From assembly GCF_015710575.1 (NCBI RefSeq), contig NZ_CP065373.1:3100001-3164000 (forward strand): a stretch of DNA of 64,000 nucleotides, read 5' to 3'. The translations under genes and the position numbers were made by a program. Shown piece by piece: positions 40,002 through 50,279 of the stretch. Every line of letters begins with the position of its first letter. Position 1 is the first letter of the stretch. Under the pieces are notes generated by a model. That model was not told where the DNA came from. It was given only the letters and a program-made list of their open reading frames with translations, and did no database searches. The stretch is from Mycolicibacterium mengxianglii (GTDB taxonomy: Bacteria > Actinomycetota > Actinomycetes > Mycobacteriales > Mycobacteriaceae).

Positions 40002-41794
40002 GAACCGCCTCCTCCGCCGCCGCCACCGCCACCGCCACCACCTGCGCCGCCGCTGCTTCCACCGCTGCTGGCGGATTGCGCCGCCGTGTAGGCGCCGATC
40101 GACGACGACAGTGCGGAGTCGAAACTGCCGAAGGTCGCAACCGGGTCGCCGCCCACGTGGCCATCGATGGTGTAGTACCAAAACGGTTGGGGTGCAGCTA
40201 CTCCCGTGATCGCTTGGTATTTCTTGGCCCACAGTGCCGCCACTCCCGCGGCCACCGCGTAGGGCACATAGGCGCTGTAGAGGTCTTTCCGTGCGCCGAA
40301 ATCGAACCGGGCCTCGGCGGAGGGGGTGGCCAACATGCGGTGGAATCCTCCTGCGCGCGACCAGAGTTCGCGGCCGGACGGGGTGCGACGGATCCCCACT
40401 CCGGCGCGCCACGAGGGTGCCGACAGCAAGAAGAACACCGCGAACGGCACCACCCAGATGGTGGCGGCGAATCCCCATCCGAGGGCGGCCAGCACGGCCG
40501 ACACGAGGGCCAGCACGTTGGCGGCCCGCACCCACAGCTCACCCCGGCGCTTGACGATCAGACCGGAGTCCACAGCCCAGCGTTCTACGGCGTCGGCCAT
40601 GTCGGTCTTGGCCCGGGAGAGCTTCCGGCCCGCGATCTCGGTGCCGTCGGCGCGGAACTCGGCGCCCCGGTGCTGCACCTTGAGTGCCGATCCGACCGTC
40701 CTACTCACCGGATCGACCGCTTCCCACTCGCCTCGGGAGGCGCGGCCGTGCACGACCCACCTGGTGTCGGTGACCTGGCGTAACTCGACCAGCCCCCGCT
40801 CGCCCAGATGGAAGAGCGTGGCGGTCAGGCCCGTTCCGGGCACCGCCTCGGTGCGGATGTACTCGAACTGCACCGGCCCCAGCCCTTCCGGCGGGGCGTA
40901 CTGCAGTGGAAATCCGGGCGCACGTTCCAAGGTCATCCGGAGCAGGCCCGCGGCGATCACCCCGCCGGCAACGGTCAGTGCGGCCACCCACACCAGATCG
41001 GCCTGGGACCGGCCGAGCACCCGGTCCCAGGTGTGAGACCACGGCAACTCCACCCGTGCCGGGGTGGGAACGTCCACACCGATGCGCAGCGTCACCGGTG
41101 TCCGCGGCGACAGGTCCTCCGCTCGCGCGGTCACGGTATTGCCGTCGGCCCGCAGGAATGCACACGCACTGCCAGTGCCCGACCCCACCGCGCACTGCGC
41201 TCCGGCGACGTGGCCCGGCAGGGTCACCGAGATCTGCGCCTGGTCGATGGGGTTGCCCCACCCCGCAGCGACGACATTCCAGAAGAACACCGAGGGTGCG
41301 CCGGTGGTGTCACCTTCCGAGGTGGCGAAAGTCTTCCCGGCGCCCGTCGCACCCGGGTCGAACACCCCGGCGATCGTGTAGCGGATCTCGAAGACGTGGG
41401 TGCCGTACTCGAGGTACTGGTCCGGGTCGCCGATCTTGGCCACCCGGAACCGGCCGCCCTCCTGCGACATCATCTCGTAGCCGGCCGGTTCGCCGTCGAG
41501 GGTGATCGACGTGACCTGCGGTATCTGCCGCACCCCGGGGTCGTTGGGGTTGGCCACGTCCCAGAACCGGAACAGGCCGTGGCGGGCGACGGGGAATTCC
41601 GCGGTGATGGTCTCGACGGCATCGAGGTTGCCGTCCCGGTCGACGAAGTAGTCGGCACGGTAAGTGCTGAACCGCACCGGGTCTGCATCCACACCACCCG
41701 TGGCGGCGCCGGTGATCACCAGCGGCCACAGCACTGCGAAAACGATGACTACCAACGGAATCGACCACGTGAGGATCCGCCAGAGCCACCTCAT
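39995..41794 (-). CDS. DUF2207 membrane protein with Gly/Ser-rich tail
   Basis: A 599-residue protein: N-terminal signal anchor (residues 9-33), an extracytoplasmic DUF2207 beta domain (about 45-260, DYFVDRDGNLDAVETITAEF region), one helix near 265-285, a cytoplasmic part, two close helices near 425-460, and a C-terminal tail of Ser then an almost pure Gly run ending SW, as often seen in this family. Role unknown; paired with LemA. Starts 27 bases after priA. Confidence 0.9.
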   Translation of the reverse strand: MRWLWRILTWSIPLVVIVFAVLWPLVITGAATGGVDADPVRFSTYRADYFVDRDGNLDAVETITAEFPVARHGLFRFWDVANPNDPGVRQIPQVTSITLDGEPAGYEMMSQEGGRFRVAKIGDPDQYLEYGTHVFEIRYTIAGVFDPGATGAGKTFATSEGDTTGAPSVFFWNVVAAGWGNPIDQAQISVTLPGHVAGAQCAVGSGTGSACAFLRADGNTVTARAEDLSPRTPVTLRIGVDVPTPARVELPWSHTWDRVLGRSQADLVWVAALTVAGGVIAAGLLRMTLERAPGFPLQYAPPEGLGPVQFEYIRTEAVPGTGLTATLFHLGERGLVELRQVTDTRWVVHGRASRGEWEAVDPVSRTVGSALKVQHRGAEFRADGTEIAGRKLSRAKTDMADAVERWAVDSGLIVKRRGELWVRAANVLALVSAVLAALGWGFAATIWVVPFAVFFLLSAPSWRAGVGIRRTPSGRELWSRAGGFHRMLATPSAEARFDFGARKDLYSAYVPYAVAAGVAALWAKKYQAITGVAAPQPFWYYTIDGHVGGDPVATFGSFDSALSSSIGAYTAAQSASSGGSSGGAGGGGGGGGGGGGGSW

Positions 41795-41821
41795 GCCGAC
41801 CTCCGTCTGCAGTCTCGGAAC

Positions 41822-43825
41822 TCAGCCTATGTGCAAGGGATCGATCTGCACTCGAACTGACTCCTGATCCCTGCGCGCGCTGTGCACACCGGCGGCCCGC
41901 CGCAGTGCCGCCGCCAACGGCAGGCCCTGATTGCGGCCGACCCGCACCAGCATCCTGATGACCTCGTCGTCGGGGCCCGCCCCCGCCGGTCGTCGCACCC
42001 CCGGGGGCAGGTCCACCGGGCCCAATACGGCAGCATCGGCGGGCAACTCAGCTTCCTCGATCAGTGCCGACACCGCCGCCGGGGTGCCGTCGAGTGCGGC
42101 CATGTGCACACTCGGCGGCAGGCCCACCTCGGCACGCGATTCGAGTTCGGCGTCGGCGTGCCCCACCGGATCCCAGCGGACCAACGCCTGAACCGTGGGG
42201 TGGGCGGCCTCGGCCACCACGGCGACCACGCCACCGTCGCTGCGGCTGCGCACCAGCGCCGCCGCCGCCATCCACCGCCGCAGGGTGTCCTCGGCGGCGC
42301 GCAGGTCCTGCCGGCCCAGCAGCGCCCAGCTGTCCAGCAGCAGCGCCGCGCCATACCCTTGTGGCGCAACAGGTTCCGAACCCGGAGTGGCCACCACGAG
42401 CGCGGGTCCGGCATCGACGGCCGACAGCATCTCCTCCCCCGAGGAGGTGAACACCGCCGTGCCGGGGAATGCGCGGCCGAGTTCCTCGGCGGTGCGACGG
42501 GCACCGATGACGACGGCCCGCACCGAATCGGAGCCGCACGCCGCGCACCGCAGAGACGTCTCGGCACGACCACACCACCGGCACACCGCCCCACCCCGGT
42601 CGGTCGGACCCGACAGCGACAGTGGCCCGGTGCAGTGTCGGCAGCGGGCGATGGTGCGACACCTGCCGCACGCCAAGGACGGCACATACCCGCGGCGCGG
42701 CACCTGGATCAACACCGGACGTTCGGCGTCCAGTGCCGATTTGGCCGCCCGCAACGCCATGGACGGCAACCGCGCGGTGCGCGCCGCAGGGTCACGCTCG
42801 TCGGCGTAGCCGGAGTCGTCGAGTGCCACCACCCGCGGGGCGTGCGCCCGCACCACCGGCCGGGCCGCCACCAGGTCGTGAGCCCAGCCGGTACGCACCA
42901 GGGCGTGCGCTTCCGCGGTGCGGGAGAATCCGCCGATCACCGCCGCACAACGAAGTTGGTGAGCCCGCAGCATGGCGACCTCCCTGGCGTGCGGGTACGG
43001 CGACCGCGGTTCGGACAGCGAGTCGTCGCCGTCGTCCCACAGCAGCACCAGCCCCAACTCGTGTACCGGGGCGAACACCGCGCTGCGGGTGCCGATGACC
43101 AGGCGTGCACCCCCGCGCAACACCGAAAGCCACCGCCGGTAGCGCGCGGCGGGTCCCAGCCCGGCCGCCAGCGCCACCATGCCGTCTTCCCCGCACCGCG
43201 CCACCACCGCCTGCCACAGCGCGTCGACATCACGCTGATCGGGCACGATGGCCAGCACACTGCGATGGCCATGCAGGGTGGCGGCAGCGGCCTCGGCGAA
43301 CCGGTCGACCCAGCTATCGCCGGGCAGCGCCTGCCAGACCGCACGCGCCGCGCGGCCTGCCTGCAATGCGTCGAGGAACTCGGCACCGCGGTTGTAGGTG
43401 CCCCATCCCGACGGATCGGGTGCTGCCACCTCTGGAAGAGCTGTGGCGCTTGGAGTTTCGCGTTCGACCTTGGCGTGCCGCGGCGGGATCGCCAGCCGCA
43501 GCACATCCGGGCGCGTCCCGGCATAACGTGCGGCCACCGCCTCAGTGAGCCGTCGCACCTCAGGTGTCAGCACCGGTTCGCTGGACACCACGCGGTCGAG
43601 CCAGCCCAGCTTGCCCTCGTGGTCGGTGTCGGAGCGGCGTTCCAGGACGTAACCGTCGACGAGCCGGCCGTGGAAACGCACCCGGACCCGTACCCCGGGC
43701 TGGGCGTCGTCGGACTGCTCGGCGGGAACCAGGTAGTCGAAATCCCGGTCCAGGTGCGGCACGGTCAGCATCGGCAACACCCGCGCGATGGGCTCCAGTT
43801 CGGCAGCCCGGCGCTCCGTAGTCAC
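41822..43825 (-). CDS. priA: primosomal protein N' (PriA), helicase motifs lost
   Basis: A 667-residue PriA homologue. The N-terminal DNA-binding part ([33 protein letters not shown]) and the zinc cluster ([13 protein letters not shown], then CRWCG and CAACGS) are present. The ATPase signatures are not: the Walker A segment GVTGSGKT of E. coli PriA is replaced by ALPGDSWVD, the DEEH box by DDGDDS, and the GSATP segment by GGFSRT. This matches what is known of mycobacterial PriA, which lacks detectable helicase motifs. It probably loads restart proteins without unwinding. The GTG at 43825 overlaps the YhhN-like stop as GTGA; the open frame continues far upstream but only as an antisense-like extension. 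Confidence 0.92.
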   Translation of the reverse strand: MTTERRAAELEPIARVLPMLTVPHLDRDFDYLVPAEQSDDAQPGVRVRVRFHGRLVDGYVLERRSDTDHEGKLGWLDRVVSSEPVLTPEVRRLTEAVAARYAGTRPDVLRLAIPPRHAKVERETPSATALPEVAAPDPSGWGTYNRGAEFLDALQAGRAARAVWQALPGDSWVDRFAEAAAATLHGHRSVLAIVPDQRDVDALWQAVVARCGEDGMVALAAGLGPAARYRRWLSVLRGGARLVIGTRSAVFAPVHELGLVLLWDDGDDSLSEPRSPYPHAREVAMLRAHQLRCAAVIGGFSRTAEAHALVRTGWAHDLVAARPVVRAHAPRVVALDDSGYADERDPAARTARLPSMALRAAKSALDAERPVLIQVPRRGYVPSLACGRCRTIARCRHCTGPLSLSGPTDRGGAVCRWCGRAETSLRCAACGSDSVRAVVIGARRTAEELGRAFPGTAVFTSSGEEMLSAVDAGPALVVATPGSEPVAPQGYGAALLLDSWALLGRQDLRAAEDTLRRWMAAAALVRSRSDGGVVAVVAEAAHPTVQALVRWDPVGHADAELESRAEVGLPPSVHMAALDGTPAAVSALIEEAELPADAAVLGPVDLPPGVRRPAGAGPDDEVIRMLVRVGRNQGLPLAAALRRAAGVHSARRDQESVRVQIDPLHIG

Positions 43826-44556
43826 GGTGCCGACGTGTCGGCCTGCTGACGGCCGAACAGTAAGCCGGCGGTGATCAGCACCAGTGCGGCGGCGTAGCAC
43901 CACCAGATCGGTACAGCCAGTAACTGATCGCCCCGCACGAATTCGCTGACCCCGATCATCGCATCCGACACCGCGAACAACACCGCACCCACCGCGGTCC
44001 ACACCGTCGGCAACCCGGCCAGCAGGGCAGCGCACACCATCGCCGCCAGCACCGCGATGTAGAGCACCACCGGAATGGTCAGGCCCTGCACCTGCAGAGC
44101 CGGCCAGAACCACGTCAGCAGCGCTGCACAGGCGACGACGACGAGTGCCGAGGCCACCAGCCGGGGCCGGGTGGGCACGGCCAAGGGGAACAAAGCCGCC
44201 AGGAAGCACAGGTGCGCCACCAGGAAGGCGCCCAGCCCACCCACAAAGGACGGTTCCCACCACGGCATCGCCAACAGGAAGTCCCCCACCGCGGAGAACA
44301 TCAAGGCGCCCACCAGCAGTCGCCGCTCGCGCAGCGCCACCCGGGTGGCCGCAGCGGCGGCCAGCAACAGCGCCGTCACCGCCTTGACGGCCGGCTGTCC
44401 GGGAAATGCCCCGGTCAGCGCCGAACTGGCGGGCAGCCCCAGCGCCACGACGACCAGGAACACGCCGTAACCGGCACCGGCGACCACACCGGCCTGCCAC
44501 AGCCTGGTCGACCAGCCCGCGTGGGTTGCCGCGTAGGTTGTCCGTGTGCCTGACAT
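43822..44556 (-). CDS. YhhN-like (TMEM86-type) membrane protein
   Basis: A 244-residue protein with eight predicted helices; [10 protein letters not shown] and the late AVSDAMIGV with Asp residues in helices are the YhhN/TMEM86 pattern. Human TMEM86B is a lysoplasmalogenase, so a lipid hydrolase role is possible. The ATG at 44556 would overlap the divergent esterase start by 11 bases; a GTG further in (before VAGAGYGVF) would remove the overlap. Translationally coupled to priA (GTGA). Confidence 0.82.
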   Translation of the reverse strand: MSGTRTTYAATHAGWSTRLWQAGVVAGAGYGVFLVVVALGLPASSALTGAFPGQPAVKAVTALLLAAAAATRVALRERRLLVGALMFSAVGDFLLAMPWWEPSFVGGLGAFLVAHLCFLAALFPLAVPTRPRLVASALVVVACAALLTWFWPALQVQGLTIPVVLYIAVLAAMVCAALLAGLPTVWTAVGAVLFAVSDAMIGVSEFVRGDQLLAVPIWWCYAAALVLITAGLLFGRQQADTSAP

Positions 44557-45481
44557 CGACGCCATTCTGCAGAAGGTACTGGACGCGATCCCCTTCCAAC
44601 TGACCACCGACGGTGGTGTGGAGGCTGCCCGCGCCCGGTTCCGTGACGTCCCCCGGCTGCCGATCCTGCCGGAGGTCACCGCGCAGGACCGGGTACTCGA
44701 GGGCCCCGCCGGTCCGATCCCGGTCCGCGTCTACACCCCGCCGTCGCCGGCCGCGACGCTGCCGGTGGTGATGTTCTTCCACGGTGGCGGATTCGCCCTC
44801 GGGGACCTCGACACCCACGATGGCACCGCCCGCCAGCACGCCGTGGGCGCGGATGCCGTTGTGGTGTCGGTGGATTACCGGCTGGCCCCCGAGCATCCCC
44901 ATCCGGCCGCGGTGCAGGACTCCTGGGCCGCCACCACCTGGGTGGCCGAGCACGCGTCAGAGCTGGGCGCCGATCCCTCACGGCTGGCGGTAGCCGGTGA
45001 CTCCGCCGGCGGCAACCTGGCAGCGGTGATGGCTCAGCGCACGCGCGACGAGAACGGGCCTGCCATCGCGTTCCAGCTGCTGTGGTATCCGACTCTGTTG
45101 TGGGACAACACTTTGCCGTCGTTCACCGAGAACGCGCAAGCTCCGATTCTGAACCGGAGCGCCATCGAGGCGTTCTCGACGTGGTACGCCGGGGATCTTG
45201 ACCTGACCGATCCCGCGCAGCTACCGGCCACGTTGGCGCCGGGACGAGCAGCCAGTCTCGAGGGCTTGGCACCGGCCTACATCGGAGTCGCCGGGCATGA
45301 CCCGCTGCGCGACGACGGCATCCGGTATGCCGAGATGCTCACGGCGGCGGGCGTTCCGGTGACCCTGGACCATGCCGAGACGCTGGTGCACGGTTATCTC
45401 GGCTTCGCCGGCGTGGTGCCGGCAACCACCGCGGCGATGGATCGCGGCTTGGCAGCGCTGCGGGCGGCCCTGCACTCCTAG
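44546..45481 (+). CDS. HSL-family carboxylesterase/lipase (LipH/LipI type)
   Basis: A 311-residue alpha/beta hydrolase of the hormone-sensitive lipase group. The oxyanion motif is [10 protein letters not shown]; the nucleophile Ser is in GDSAGGN near residue 152; Asp is in [10 protein letters not shown] and His in [23 protein letters not shown] is also conserved. No signal peptide, so a cytoplasmic esterase for short acyl chains. It starts with GTG, diverges from the YhhN-like gene, and converges on metK at a strong hairpin. M. tuberculosis has lipH/lipI at the equivalent site. Confidence 0.92.
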   Translation: MPDIDAILQKVLDAIPFQLTTDGGVEAARARFRDVPRLPILPEVTAQDRVLEGPAGPIPVRVYTPPSPAATLPVVMFFHGGGFALGDLDTHDGTARQHAVGADAVVVSVDYRLAPEHPHPAAVQDSWAATTWVAEHASELGADPSRLAVAGDSAGGNLAAVMAQRTRDENGPAIAFQLLWYPTLLWDNTLPSFTENAQAPILNRSAIEAFSTWYAGDLDLTDPAQLPATLAPGRAASLEGLAPAYIGVAGHDPLRDDGIRYAEMLTAAGVPVTLDHAETLVHGYLGFAGVVPATTAAMDRGLAALRAALHS

Positions 45482-45501
45482 AGCCACCCTCCCCTCTAAC
45501 G

Positions 45502-45559
45502 CGAGCAGACGCAGACTCACGCCGCCCGGGGGCGGAGAACGCGAGTCTGCGTCTGCTCG
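45502..45559. terminator. bidirectional 17-bp stem-loop between esterase and metK
   Basis: Perfect 17-bp arms (45502-45518 and 45543-45559) around a 24-base loop that itself holds a 6-bp GC hairpin. It lies between the convergent stop codons, 20 bases after the esterase and 13 bases before metK's end, so it can end both transcripts. The GAGCAGACGCAGACTC-type arm resembles hairpins I recall from other mycobacterial intergenic regions and could be a dispersed element. Confidence 0.8.
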
Positions 45560-45572
45560 GAAGAGGACAGGA

Positions 45573-46772
45573 CTAGACGGAGGCCTTCAGGTCGTCGACC
45601 TTGTTCAGCTGCTCCCACGGCAGTTCGATGTCGGTACGGCCGAAGTGCCCGTACGCCGCGGTCTGCGCGTAGATCGGCCGCAGGAGATCCAGGTCACGCA
45701 CGATCGCGCCGGGACGCAGGTCGAACACGGCCGTGATGGCCTTCTCGATCCGGGCCGGGTCGACGGTCTCGGTGCCGAACGTCTCCACGAACAAGCCGAC
45801 CGGTGCCGCCTTGCCGATGGCGTAGGCGACCTGCACCTCGACACGCTCCGCGAGACCGGCGGCCACGACGTTCTTGGCCACCCAACGCATCGCGTACGCG
45901 GCCGAGCGGTCCACCTTTGACGGATCCTTGCCGGAGAACGCGCCGCCACCGTGACGGGCCCAGCCGCCATAGGTGTCGACGATGATCTTGCGCCCGGTCA
46001 ACCCGGCATCACCCATGGGGCCGCCGAGGACGAACTTGCCGGTGGGGTTGACCAGCAGCCGGAAATCCGAGGTGTCCATGGTCTCGTGCTTGAGGTCGTC
46101 GAGCACGGTGTTGACGACCTTCTCCCGGATATCGGGAGCCAGCATGTTGTCCAGATCGATGTCGGCGGCGTGCTGCGTCGAGAGCACCACGGTGTCCAGC
46201 CGGACCGGAGTGGTGCCCTCGTACTGGATGGTGACCTGGGTCTTGCCGTCCGGGCGCAGATACGGCAGCACACCGTTCTTGCGGACCTCGGTCAGCCGCC
46301 GCGACAGCCGGTGCGCCAACGCGATGGGCAGCGGCATGAGCTCCGGGGTGTCACCGATGGCGTAGCCGAACATCAGGCCCTGGTCGCCGGCGCCCTGCGA
46401 GTCCAGCGGGTCGGCGGCACCTTCCACCCGCGCCTCATGGGCGGTGTCCACACCCTGAGCGATATCGGGTGACTGCGCGCCGATGGCGACGTTGACCCCG
46501 CAGGATGCGCCGTCGAAACCCTTGGTCGACGAGTCGTAGCCGATTTCGAGGATGCGATCCCGGACGATCTTCGGGATATCGGCGTAAGCGGTGGTGGTCA
46601 CCTCGCCGGCGACATGCACCTGGCCCGTGGTCACCAACGTCTCGACCGCCACACGCGAACGAGGGTCCTCGGCCAGCAATGCGTCGAGCACCGAGTCGCT
46701 GATGGCGTCACAGATCTTGTCGGGGTGTCCCTCTGTCACCGACTCACTGGTGAACAGTCGAGCTGTGCTCAC
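45573..46772 (-). CDS. metK: S-adenosylmethionine synthetase
   Basis: A 399-residue enzyme making SAM from methionine and [21 protein letters not shown] opens the protein (catalytic His, metal Asp), [12 protein letters not shown] and [20 protein letters not shown] are the two PROSITE signatures. The start is GTG. coaBC lies 127 bases upstream on the same strand; no SAM riboswitch structure is apparent in that gap. SAM feeds RsmB and other methyltransferases. Confidence 0.98.
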   Translation of the reverse strand: MSTARLFTSESVTEGHPDKICDAISDSVLDALLAEDPRSRVAVETLVTTGQVHVAGEVTTTAYADIPKIVRDRILEIGYDSSTKGFDGASCGVNVAIGAQSPDIAQGVDTAHEARVEGAADPLDSQGAGDQGLMFGYAIGDTPELMPLPIALAHRLSRRLTEVRKNGVLPYLRPDGKTQVTIQYEGTTPVRLDTVVLSTQHAADIDLDNMLAPDIREKVVNTVLDDLKHETMDTSDFRLLVNPTGKFVLGGPMGDAGLTGRKIIVDTYGGWARHGGGAFSGKDPSKVDRSAAYAMRWVAKNVVAAGLAERVEVQVAYAIGKAAPVGLFVETFGTETVDPARIEKAITAVFDLRPGAIVRDLDLLRPIYAQTAAYGHFGRTDIELPWEQLNKVDDLKASV

Positions 46773-46899
46773 GTCCCCATCCCTTCCGGCTCACAAGCCA
46801 TGATCAACATTAGTCAGGCGAAGCTTATCGCCGGTGTGTACTCGAGCCCCCGCAGCCTGCCTGTGCGCAGCCGTTGCGCGCAACCCGAGCAGGCACGTA

Positions 46900-48141
46900 C
46901 TAGTTTCTCCCAGCTTCGAGGATCTGGCCGATCGCGTCGACAATACGACTCGCCATGAGTGTTTTGGAGCCGTGCTCCAGCGCGGCCTCGGTGCCGTCGG
47001 CGGCCAGCAACCACCCGTCGTTACTGTCGACCTCGAAGGCCCGACCTTCACCGACGGCGTTGACCACCAGCAGATCGCAGCCCTTGCGGGCCAGCTTGGC
47101 GCGGGCGTGGAAAAGCACGTCGCCATTGGCGTCCCCGGTTTCGGCGGCGAATCCCACGATGGCCCGCATGTTGGGCAGCTGCCCGTCGGTGCGGGCACGC
47201 ACAGTCCCGGCCAGCACGTCGTCATTGCGCACCAGATCGATCGACGACGGCTCGGAGGCGCCCTTCTTGATCTTGGAGACGGCCACCTGGGCGGGCCGGA
47301 AATCGGCGACGGCTGCCGCCATCACCAGGACATTCGCTTCGGCAGCATGCTTGGACACCGCGTCGCGCAACTGTGCCGCCGACCCGATCCTCACCATGTG
47401 CACGCCGGCCGGTTCGGTGAGGCCGGCGGTGTTACCGGCGATCAGCGTGACGTCCGCGCCGCGTTGGGCGGCCACCCGCGCCACCGCATATCCCTGCTTG
47501 CCGGAACTGCGGTTACCGAGGAAGCGCACCGGATCCAGTGGCTCGCGGGTGCCCCCTGCGGTCACCAGGATCTTGACCCCGGCCAGGTCGAAGGGCACCG
47601 CGTCAGGTCGGGCCAGCAGCAGCTCCGCGAAGGTGGTGATCTCTTCGGGCTCCGGCAGCCGGCCGGGCCCGGTATCGGCGCCGGTGAGTCGACCCGATGC
47701 GGGTTCCAGGACCACCGCGCCACGTTTGCGCAATGTCGCCACATTGTCGGAGGTGGCCGGATGCAGCCACATCTCGGTGTGCATGGCCGGGGCGAACAGC
47801 ACGGGACAACGCGCCGTCAGCAGCGTCGCGGTCAGTAGATCGTCGGCGCGGCCTGCGACCGCGCGTGCCAGCAGATCGGCGGTGGCGGGTGCGACGACCA
47901 CGAGGTCGGCTTCCTGGCCGAGCCGGACGTGCGGGACCTCGGGTACATCCTCGAAGACCCCCGTATGCACCGGGTGTCCCGACAGTGCTTCGAACGTGGC
48001 AGCACCGACGAACCGCAGCGCGGATTCGGTGGGAATCACCCGGACTTCGTGTCCGGCTTCGGTCAGCTGCCGGATGACCGAGCAGGCCTTGTAGGCGGCG
48101 ATGCCGCCGGCCACTCCGACGACGATCCGCTTGCGTGTCAC
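46900..48141 (-). CDS. coaBC: bifunctional phosphopantothenoylcysteine decarboxylase / phosphopantothenate-cysteine ligase
   Basis: A 413-residue fusion for coenzyme A synthesis. The CoaC flavoprotein part (VGVAGGIAAYKACSVIRQL, TESALRFVG with the active-site region, APAMHTEMW with the PxMNxxMW-like motif) spans about 1-190; the CoaB ligase follows (VTAGGTREPLDPVRFLGNRSSG, FAAETGD, KGCDLLVVNAV). I chose the GTG at 48141, giving TRKRIVVGVAGG; an in-frame TTG at 48171 is possible. rpoZ lies 80 bases upstream. Supplies CoA and the phosphopantetheine needed by carrier proteins. Confidence 0.95.
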   Translation of the reverse strand: MTRKRIVVGVAGGIAAYKACSVIRQLTEAGHEVRVIPTESALRFVGAATFEALSGHPVHTGVFEDVPEVPHVRLGQEADLVVVAPATADLLARAVAGRADDLLTATLLTARCPVLFAPAMHTEMWLHPATSDNVATLRKRGAVVLEPASGRLTGADTGPGRLPEPEEITTFAELLLARPDAVPFDLAGVKILVTAGGTREPLDPVRFLGNRSSGKQGYAVARVAAQRGADVTLIAGNTAGLTEPAGVHMVRIGSAAQLRDAVSKHAAEANVLVMAAAVADFRPAQVAVSKIKKGASEPSSIDLVRNDDVLAGTVRARTDGQLPNMRAIVGFAAETGDANGDVLFHARAKLARKGCDLLVVNAVGEGRAFEVDSNDGWLLAADGTEAALEHGSKTLMASRIVDAIGQILEAGRN

Positions 48142-48221
48142 CGGAAGAATTTCCGGCAATCGTGCGGACAACGGTCGTCCGCGTGCTGGTCGCCCCCGAG
48201 GCTCATCGGCGCGGCGCCTGT

Positions 48222-48551
48222 CTACTCGCCTTCGGTGTGCTCGAGCAGATCGCCGTGGATCTCGCGCATGGCGATCGACAGCGGCTTCTCCTGCAGACCC
48301 GGCTCGACGAGCGGGCCGACGTACTCGAGGATGCCGTCGCCGAGCTGGTTGTAGTAGTCATTGATCTGCCGGGCACGCTTGGCGGCGTAGATCACCAGCG
48401 CGTACTTGCTGGACGCGCGGTCCAGCAGCTCGTCGATGGGCGGGTTGGTGATGCCCAGCGGCGTGTCGTAGGCACCCTGGAGGGCCGAACTGCCGGTTGC
48501 CGAATCAGTCTGGTCAACACCGGGATGTGTGTCGGCGTGCGGGTTACTCAC
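48222..48551 (-). CDS. rpoZ: RNA polymerase subunit omega
   Basis: A 109-residue omega subunit: a short mycobacteria-type N-terminal extension, then [31 protein letters not shown], the diagnostic helix-turn region, and a C-terminal EHTEGE acidic end. The GTG at 48551 follows a clear AGGAGA seven bases away and gives the family N terminus; the open frame extends upstream without such support. Located between gmk and coaBC as usual. Confidence 0.95.
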   Translation of the reverse strand: MSNPHADTHPGVDQTDSATGSSALQGAYDTPLGITNPPIDELLDRASSKYALVIYAAKRARQINDYYNQLGDGILEYVGPLVEPGLQEKPLSIAMREIHGDLLEHTEGE

Positions 48552-48640
48552 GTAAAATCTCCTGGCAATATCGGGTGGAGCTGGTCTTATCGGGTGTGCG
48601 GCGCTGCGGTTGCGACGTACGAGAACGTACGTGAGCGCCA

Positions 48641-49270
48641 TCAGACAGCGTCGGGCGCAGTTCCTGCCAGCAAGGATACCAATTCCGCGCAGGCAGCCTC
48701 TAATTGCCTGTTCACGACAATGACATCGAAGTCATTCTGGGCTGCCAGTTCAGCGCGGGCGGTGTCGAGCCGGCGCCGCATCACCTCGGGTGATTCGGTA
48801 CCGCGCCCCACCAGCCGCTTCTCCAGATCGGCCCAGCTCGGCGGCGCCAGGAACACCGTCACCGCCTCGGGCAGGGCGCTCTTCACGGATCGGGCTCCGG
48901 CCAGATCCACCTCGATGAGCACCGGGTGTCCGGCGGCCAGCGCTGCCAGCACGGGCTGGGCCGGGGTGCCGGACCGGTGCAGGCCGCCGTGGATGTCGGC
49001 CCATTCCAGCAGCTCACCCTGATCGATCAACTGCTGAAATTTCTCCGCCGTGACGAAGTGGTAGTCCACCCCGTCGACCTCCCCCGGGCGCGGCGACCTG
49101 GTGGTGGCCGATACCGAGAAGTGCAGGTCGGGAAGGCGTTCGCGGAGACATCGGACGACGGTCGACTTACCGACCGCGGAGGGACCGGACAGGACCACCA
49201 CCCGGCCCCGGGGCCCGAGGGTCCCGAGACCGTGGCGGTCGCCGTCGTCCGGTCCCTCTACAGCGATCAC
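48641..49270 (-). CDS. gmk: guanylate kinase
   Basis: A 209-residue P-loop kinase phosphorylating GMP to GDP. The loop is [13 protein letters not shown] near residue 28; GMP-binding residues lie in [22 protein letters not shown], and the lid contains RLVGRGTES. It starts with GTG, six bases after mihF, and about 20 residues precede the fold as in other mycobacteria. A small inverted repeat (48615-48632) lies just after its stop, before rpoZ. Confidence 0.96.
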   Translation of the reverse strand: MIAVEGPDDGDRHGLGTLGPRGRVVVLSGPSAVGKSTVVRCLRERLPDLHFSVSATTRSPRPGEVDGVDYHFVTAEKFQQLIDQGELLEWADIHGGLHRSGTPAQPVLAALAAGHPVLIEVDLAGARSVKSALPEAVTVFLAPPSWADLEKRLVGRGTESPEVMRRRLDTARAELAAQNDFDVIVVNRQLEAACAELVSLLAGTAPDAV

Positions 49271-49276
49271 AGCCCT

Positions 49277-49594
49277 CTAGGAGGGATCGAACTTGTCCAG
49301 CAGCGCCTTACGCTGCCGGTCGCCCAGTCCGCGCAACCGGCGGGTGGGGGCGATCTCGAGCTCCGTCATGATTTCCTGCGCCTTGACCTTGCCGACCTTC
49401 GGCAGGGCTTCCAGCAGAGCGGAAACCTTCATCTTGCCCAAGACCTCATCGGTCTCGGCATCCTTGAGCACCTGCTTGAGGTTGGTGCCACCGCGCTTGA
49501 GCCGATCCTTGAGCTCAGCTCGTGCTCGACGTGCGGCAGCAGCCTTCTCCAACGCTGCCGCGCGCTGCTCGTCGGTCAACTGGGGAAGGGCCAC
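49277..49594 (-). CDS. mihF: mycobacterial integration host factor mIHF
   Basis: A 105-residue basic, helical nucleoid-associated protein. LPQLTDEQRAAALEKAAAA starts a long helix; ALPKVGKVKAQEIMTEL contains the helix-two-turn-helix that inserts into DNA, and RRLRGLGDRQRKALLDKF ends it. mIHF is an essential actinobacterial DNA-bending protein also needed for L5 phage integration. The start is GTG, giving the short form of the family. Its upstream 685 bases contain no clear gene. Confidence 0.96.
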   Translation of the reverse strand: MALPQLTDEQRAAALEKAAAARRARAELKDRLKRGGTNLKQVLKDAETDEVLGKMKVSALLEALPKVGKVKAQEIMTELEIAPTRRLRGLGDRQRKALLDKFDPS

Positions 49595-50279
49595 AGTTCC
49601 TCCGTCTCATAACCATCGTGTCGATCGCTACCTGGGTAGATGGCGATCATTGTTTTGTCTCGGCCGGGGTACGCCAGCCAGCGACGACGACCGTACCCAC
49701 GCTGCCTGACGAAATCTAACCCCACCCCCCACCTGCGCCGATAAAGGCCCAGCGTGTAGGGCACGACTCGCCGCTACCGAGACTAGCCAGCCATCTCGTC
49801 CCGAAACTACCCCGCCCGTTGCCGGACGTGGGCGAATCAGATCGAACGCGCTGTCCAACGGGGGTTTTTTCGTCGTCACCGACTTCTCTGACGCCGCCTG
49901 CGCCTGCGGTCACAGCCCGGTTGCGAAGTTCATCGTGTTCACAGAACCCGCTGCGGCGTGTCGCGCGTGTCGGCCACCGGCCGGGCTCTCACCTGCCAGT
50001 TCCCGCTGCGTGACGTCCGTCGCCGGCGTCGACGAGGCGCGACCTGCTCACAGGTGGCGCGCACCGACCGGGCGCGGCATCACGTGCGTCAGGCTCTGCG
50101 CAGAGGCATCAGGACCCGCCCGGGTCGGCAGGTGGCCCGGCCAGCCGGTCAGTGGCCCTGTCAGCGGGCACCGCGAGGGCGCGGGACACCGCTCCCGCTC
50201 GAGCGCTACCGCGTGATCTCCACCAACAGCACCCGTCGAGCCCCCCGTCGTGGTTCGAGAGTGGGGAGCCGCACCGCAC
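49595..50279. other. 685-base region without a convincing gene (mihF upstream region)
   Basis: No frame here has both a start signal and family-like sequence. The mihF promoter must lie in the right-hand part relative to its GTG. At 49815-49870 a bulged inverted repeat (cccgtt-ggac with gtcc-aacggg) is followed by six T on the plus strand, like a terminator, though no plus-strand gene precedes it. In M. tuberculosis a PE/PPE pair occupies the equivalent place; it is absent here. Confidence 0.5.

Noticed and set aside
40002..40080. GGC/GGT repeat as a microsatellite or PE_PGRS-like element
   Set aside because: It encodes the Gly-rich tail ending SW that is common in DUF2207 proteins and stays in frame.
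46773..46899. Possible SAM riboswitch before metK
   Set aside because: No conserved SAM-I/SAM-II/SAM-IV-like core could be recognised in the 127-base gap.
48615..48632. 6-bp inverted repeat acgtac/gtacgt between gmk and rpoZ as a terminator
   Set aside because: Short stem, no U-tract, and rpoZ is expected to be co-transcribed; could be chance.
49628..49879. 83-codon minus-strand frame upstream of mihF
   Set aside because: Arg-rich sequence without a ribosome site or conservation clue; more likely part of the noncoding upstream region.
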